From the NCBI RefSeq assembly GCF_003259615.1, contig NZ_QLLR01000002.1, positions 310,001 through 374,000 of the forward strand: DNA of 64,000 nt, written 5' to 3'. The notes beneath the pieces were generated by a model. The model had not been told where the DNA came from. It made no database searches and saw nothing but the letters and a program-made list of their open reading frames with translations. Origin of the DNA: Pedobacter cryoconitis. Its GTDB lineage: Bacteria > Bacteroidota > Bacteroidia > Sphingobacteriales > Sphingobacteriaceae. Of the stretch, positions 61,210 through 64,000 are shown piece after piece. Position 1 is the first letter of the stretch. Every line of letters begins with the position of its first letter. The position numbers and the translations under genes are program-made.

Positions 61210-62280
61210 TTATTCCAGTCGCTTTTCCATTTCTATAGCGTCTCTTTCTTTTGCAATTTCCAGCTGTAACTCTTGCTCTGTTGGAAGATATGTTTTGTAT
61301 TTCGATGCAAAAATCTGTTTACTATCGTTCAAAAGACTGTATTTGGCTACTGCTTTATTTTTCTCGGAGCAAAGTATTAATCCAATTGTTGGGTTATCAC
61401 TTTCCTGCCGCATTTTCTCTTCAAAGATCCGGACATACATATCCATTTGTCCAACATCCTGATGGCTGAGTTTGCCTGTTTTTAAATCAACCAGCAGGAA
61501 ACATTTGAGAATATAATTGTAAAAAACAAGATCGATAAAAAAGTGCTCTCCAGCTAAGCTTATCCGGTATTGCCTGCTTACAAATGAGAAACCTTTGCCC
61601 AGTTCCAATAAAAAACCCTGTAGTTTATCAATAATAGCCTGTTCAAGTCCCTGTTCGTAAAAACTTGTACTAGTGGTTTTCAACTCCAAAAAATCAAGCA
61701 CATAAGGGTCTTTGATAATATCCTTTGCTTCCATAATTTCTTTCTTGCTTTCCGCTTCAGCTTTTATCAAAGACCTGTCGCCTTTTTGAGTTAATATCAT
61801 CCTTTCAAAATACAGGCTGTTGAGTTGCCTTTCCAGTGTCCGGGTACTCCAATTTCCATCAATCGCTTCCTGCATATAAAACAATCTGGCATCTTCTCTT
61901 TCTGTTTTTAACAGCAGCCTGTAATGGGTCCAGCTCAATTCGGAACGCACTGCGTTCCATTTTGGAAAAACAAAGTAAAACTGTCGTATATAACGCAAAT
62001 TTCGACTACTAAAGCTTTTTCCATATTCATTGGCTAACCGAACCGATAGCTCTTCAAGTAAAGCTGCTCCGTAACCGGCCTTCTCTTTCCCCCCTTGTTC
62101 GTCTTCAACAATTAATTTACCAATTTGCCAATATACCTCAACCATTGTAGCATTAACTGCACGGTAAGCAGTATCTTTTCCTTTTTCTATAACATGCCTG
62201 ATCTCGCTGTAAAGTTTCTCTATATGAGTTGACAGCATATTATTTGTGATTTCAATACTAATGTTTTCCTTTTGATTCAT
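61210..62280 (-). CDS. PDDEXK nuclease-like protein, YhcG/DUF1016 family
   Basis: 356 residues. N-terminal DUF1016_N domain (about 20-165: AYRAVNATMVEVYWQIGKLI, GKSFSSRNLRYIRQFY) and a C-terminal PDDEXK nuclease domain (about 180-345) with D250 in FFIDLVF and D265/K267 in LLVDLKTGK. Family members often sit beside restriction or other defence genes; none is visible here, so it is solitary. Catalytic residues look intact. The AT-rich upstream gap (62281-62540) holds no gene. Confidence 0.92.
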   Translation of the reverse strand: MNQKENISIEITNNMLSTHIEKLYSEIRHVIEKGKDTAYRAVNATMVEVYWQIGKLIVEDEQGGKEKAGYGAALLEELSVRLANEYGKSFSSRNLRYIRQFYFVFPKWNAVRSELSWTHYRLLLKTEREDARLFYMQEAIDGNWSTRTLERQLNSLYFERMILTQKGDRSLIKAEAESKKEIMEAKDIIKDPYVLDFLELKTTSTSFYEQGLEQAIIDKLQGFLLELGKGFSFVSRQYRISLAGEHFFIDLVFYNYILKCFLLVDLKTGKLSHQDVGQMDMYVRIFEEKMRQESDNPTIGLILCSEKNKAVAKYSLLNDSKQIFASKYKTYLPTEQELQLEIAKERDAIEMEKRLE

Positions 62281-62540
62281 ATTTCTATAATTACATTATT
62301 TATATTGCCACAAATCCCGCCCAACAAAGATACTGAGGTAATTACTTTAACTGTTAATTTAAATACGGACTTTAAGATATAATTCACAAAATCTTTAAAC
62401 ACCTCTCTAATTTCATCTTAAAGTAATTATACAAGCCGTCTTCCTATTTAATACCGTACAGCTATATAAATCTCTTTAGCTTTGTCGCTTCATCTTAGCA
62501 TTGAGGGATTTACTACAATTAAGAGAGATTATTTTAAGTT

Positions 62541-63734
62541 ATGCAAGCAGGTACAATCACGGACACATCTTCATCAAAAGTCCGTTTAACAATCACAAAG
62601 TTCGTTACATTCACTTTTCTAGGCTACTTTACCATAGGCCTGTCGCTGGCAGTACTACCCGTTTTCATCCATCAGCAATTAGGTTACAGTCCGATGATTG
62701 CAGGTATAGTTATCAGTCTGCAATACGTAACTACTTTTCTGTTCCGTGGATATGCCGGAAACATCGTTGATAAAAGAGGGCCAAAACCGGCAGTACTAAT
62801 AGGTATGGGCGGATTCGCCATAAGTGGAATACTACTCTTTGTAGCCTATCATTTCAAAGACATACCAGCACTAAGTTTAGGTATACTGGTCTTAACCCGT
62901 TTTGTGACCGGTTTTGGAGAAGGACTGATTGGGGCGAGCCCTGTCAACTGGGCAATAATTGCTGTCGGTGATCAGCATACCGGCAAAGCCATATCATTTA
63001 ATGGTATTGCCAGTTATGGTGCACTCGCTGTAGGAGCACCATTAGGTGTAATCTTACATAACGCTTATGGCATTGGAAGTATTGGTATACTGATTATTAT
63101 AGTTGGAATAGCAGGATTCTTTTATGCCAGAAGTCAGCAAGCCCTGAAAGGTGATCATAAAGAGCCCAGACAACCCTTTCTTCAAGTATTAAAAACAGTA
63201 TCACCCTACGGAATCTGCCTTGCCTTAGGAGGCCTTGGATTCGGTACAATTTCTACCTTCATTACCCTTTACTACGCTTCCCTGAACTGGCCCGGCGCAG
63301 TCTTATGCCTGTCGGTTTTCAGTCTGTTATTTATTGTTGGCCGTCTTATCTTTGGCCGCTCTATTGAAAAATACGGAGGGATGAAAACATCCATTGCCTG
63401 CCTGGCTATAGAATCCCTGGGTCTGTTCATCCTTTCCTTAGCTACTACTCCTCACCTTGCACTGGTTGGTGCCGGAATCGCCGGACTTGGTTTTTCCCTG
63501 GTCTTTCCCGCCTTAGGCGTAGAAGCTGTTAAATTAGTCCCTGCCTCTAACAAAGGTGCTGCCCTTGGAGGCTACGGTCTGTTTATAGATTTGTCCCTTG
63601 GAGTTACAGGTCCATTAGTCGGAGCTGTAGCCAGTCACTTCGGAATGCTTTATATCTTCCCCTTCAGCATGACTGTTGTATTTATAGGTTTCGTAATGGC
63701 AGTACTCATTCATTACCAGCAGAAAAAAATGTAG
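62541..63734 (+). CDS. Major facilitator superfamily exporter
   Basis: 397 residues with twelve predicted membrane segments and the MFS loop GNIVDKRGPKPAV after TM2. Resembles the YhhS/arabinose-efflux-like group of drug or metabolite exporters. Neither a regulator nor a substrate gene is adjacent. Ends 36 bases before a convergent FtsX-type permease. Confidence 0.92.
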   Translation: MQAGTITDTSSSKVRLTITKFVTFTFLGYFTIGLSLAVLPVFIHQQLGYSPMIAGIVISLQYVTTFLFRGYAGNIVDKRGPKPAVLIGMGGFAISGILLFVAYHFKDIPALSLGILVLTRFVTGFGEGLIGASPVNWAIIAVGDQHTGKAISFNGIASYGALAVGAPLGVILHNAYGIGSIGILIIIVGIAGFFYARSQQALKGDHKEPRQPFLQVLKTVSPYGICLALGGLGFGTISTFITLYYASLNWPGAVLCLSVFSLLFIVGRLIFGRSIEKYGGMKTSIACLAIESLGLFILSLATTPHLALVGAGIAGLGFSLVFPALGVEAVKLVPASNKGAALGGYGLFIDLSLGVTGPLVGAVASHFGMLYIFPFSMTVVFIGFVMAVLIHYQQKKM

Positions 63735-63769
63735 CACAACCGTTTTTCATATCCCACTCCGAAGAAAGG

Positions 63770-64000
63770 TTAAGACCGTATAGCCTCCACCGGATCCAAC
63801 CTCGAAGCCGAGAAAGCCGGCCAAAAACCAGAAATCATGCCTATGACCACGGAAATACCAATCCCCATGATCACGTTTTTCATATATAAAACTACCTCAA
63901 CCTTCACCGCATATGTAAACACCAGTGTTAAACTATACACCAGGAACAGCCCCAGCAACCCTCCTAAAACACAAAGCGCAACCGCTTCAAACATAAACTG
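63770..64000 (-). CDS. FtsX/MacB-type ABC transporter permease, C-terminal end only
   Basis: Last 76 residues of a permease; the rest is beyond the window edge. Shows QFMFEAVALCVLGGLLG, a middle membrane segment, and the family ending GMISGFWPAFSASRLDPVEAIRS with two hydrophobic helices. Matches the C-terminal membrane pair of MacB/LolE-like permeases. Partner ATPase not seen. Confidence 0.9.
   Translation of the reverse strand, partial: QFMFEAVALCVLGGLLGLFLVYSLTLVFTYAVKVEVVLYMKNVIMGIGISVVIGMISGFWPAFSASRLDPVEAIRS

Noticed and set aside
61210..62280. A complete defence island around the YhcG nuclease
   Set aside because: Flanking genes are an aminotransferase and an MFS transporter; no restriction, methylase, CRISPR or toxin gene is present.
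1..64000. CRISPR array, tRNA, rRNA, integrase or transposase in the window
   Set aside because: No repeat-spacer pattern, no cloverleaf or T-loop match, and no recognisable mobile-element enzyme was found by eye; a tRNA search program would be decisive.

Overview
The window looks like chromosomal DNA of a Bacteroidota member, most likely a Pedobacter-like Sphingobacteriaceae. This rests on a SusC/SusD pair driven by an ECF sigma/FecR pair, many Bacteroidota-type TAnnTTTG -7 promoter elements, weak or absent Shine-Dalgarno sites, moderately AT-rich sequence, and genes such as the ligase-associated repair cassette, a DPP-IV-type S9 peptidase and a subclass A2-like class A beta-lactamase. No tRNA, rRNA, CRISPR array, integrase or transposase was seen. 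The genus is inferred from gene content only.

Layout. 1-7.6 kb (minus strand): ECF sigma, FecR anti-sigma, SusC, SusD and an exported isoaspartyl peptidase/asparaginase, a complete uptake cassette. 7.7-19.2 kb: mixed accessory genes (two-gene hydrolase/LysR divergon, a decayed aminoglycoside/hygromycin-type phosphotransferase, a class A beta-lactamase followed closely by an acyl-CoA synthetase, TetR, an M48 protease, a RhtA-like exporter). A perfect 38-bp inverted repeat lies at 19.3 kb. 19.4-27.5 kb: a CzcCBA/CusCBA-type metal efflux operon with its own two-component system and repeated CATTA motifs that may be its operator. 27.7-33.7 kb: ClC, RluA-family pseudouridine synthase, a PhoB-like regulator, a TlpA-type thiol reductase and GatB. 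33.8-38.6 kb: secreted Gly/His-rich protein, a Fur-family regulator followed by a palindrome, promoter and a His-rich P1B ATPase, a lipoprotein and a glycolipid-binding family protein. 38.7-46.6 kb: AlaS, MerR, and a two-gene unit joining a ComEA-like HHH/outer-membrane-barrel protein to ComEC. 46.7-51.4 kb: enoyl-CoA hydratase, a secreted protein, an S9 peptidase and an SDR. 51.5-57.3 kb: the four-gene ligase-associated DNA repair operon (exonuclease, ligase, Lhr-type helicase, PdeM). 57.4-64 kb: Nudix, a CDF metal exporter, an aminotransferase, a YhcG/DUF1016 nuclease, an MFS transporter and the end of an FtsX-type permease.

How the genes work together. Three separate metal-export systems (RND, P1B ATPase, CDF) lie within 40 kb, two of them beside their probable regulators. 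The DNA-handling genes form two tight units: ligase-associated repair, and HHH-barrel/ComEC, probably DNA uptake. The most novel-looking points are the HHH-barrel protein abutting comEC with degenerate hairpins, the perfect palindrome flanked by GAT triplets, the pentapeptide repeat inserted in the Lhr-type helicase, and the matching CATTA sites upstream of both metal-efflux transcription units.
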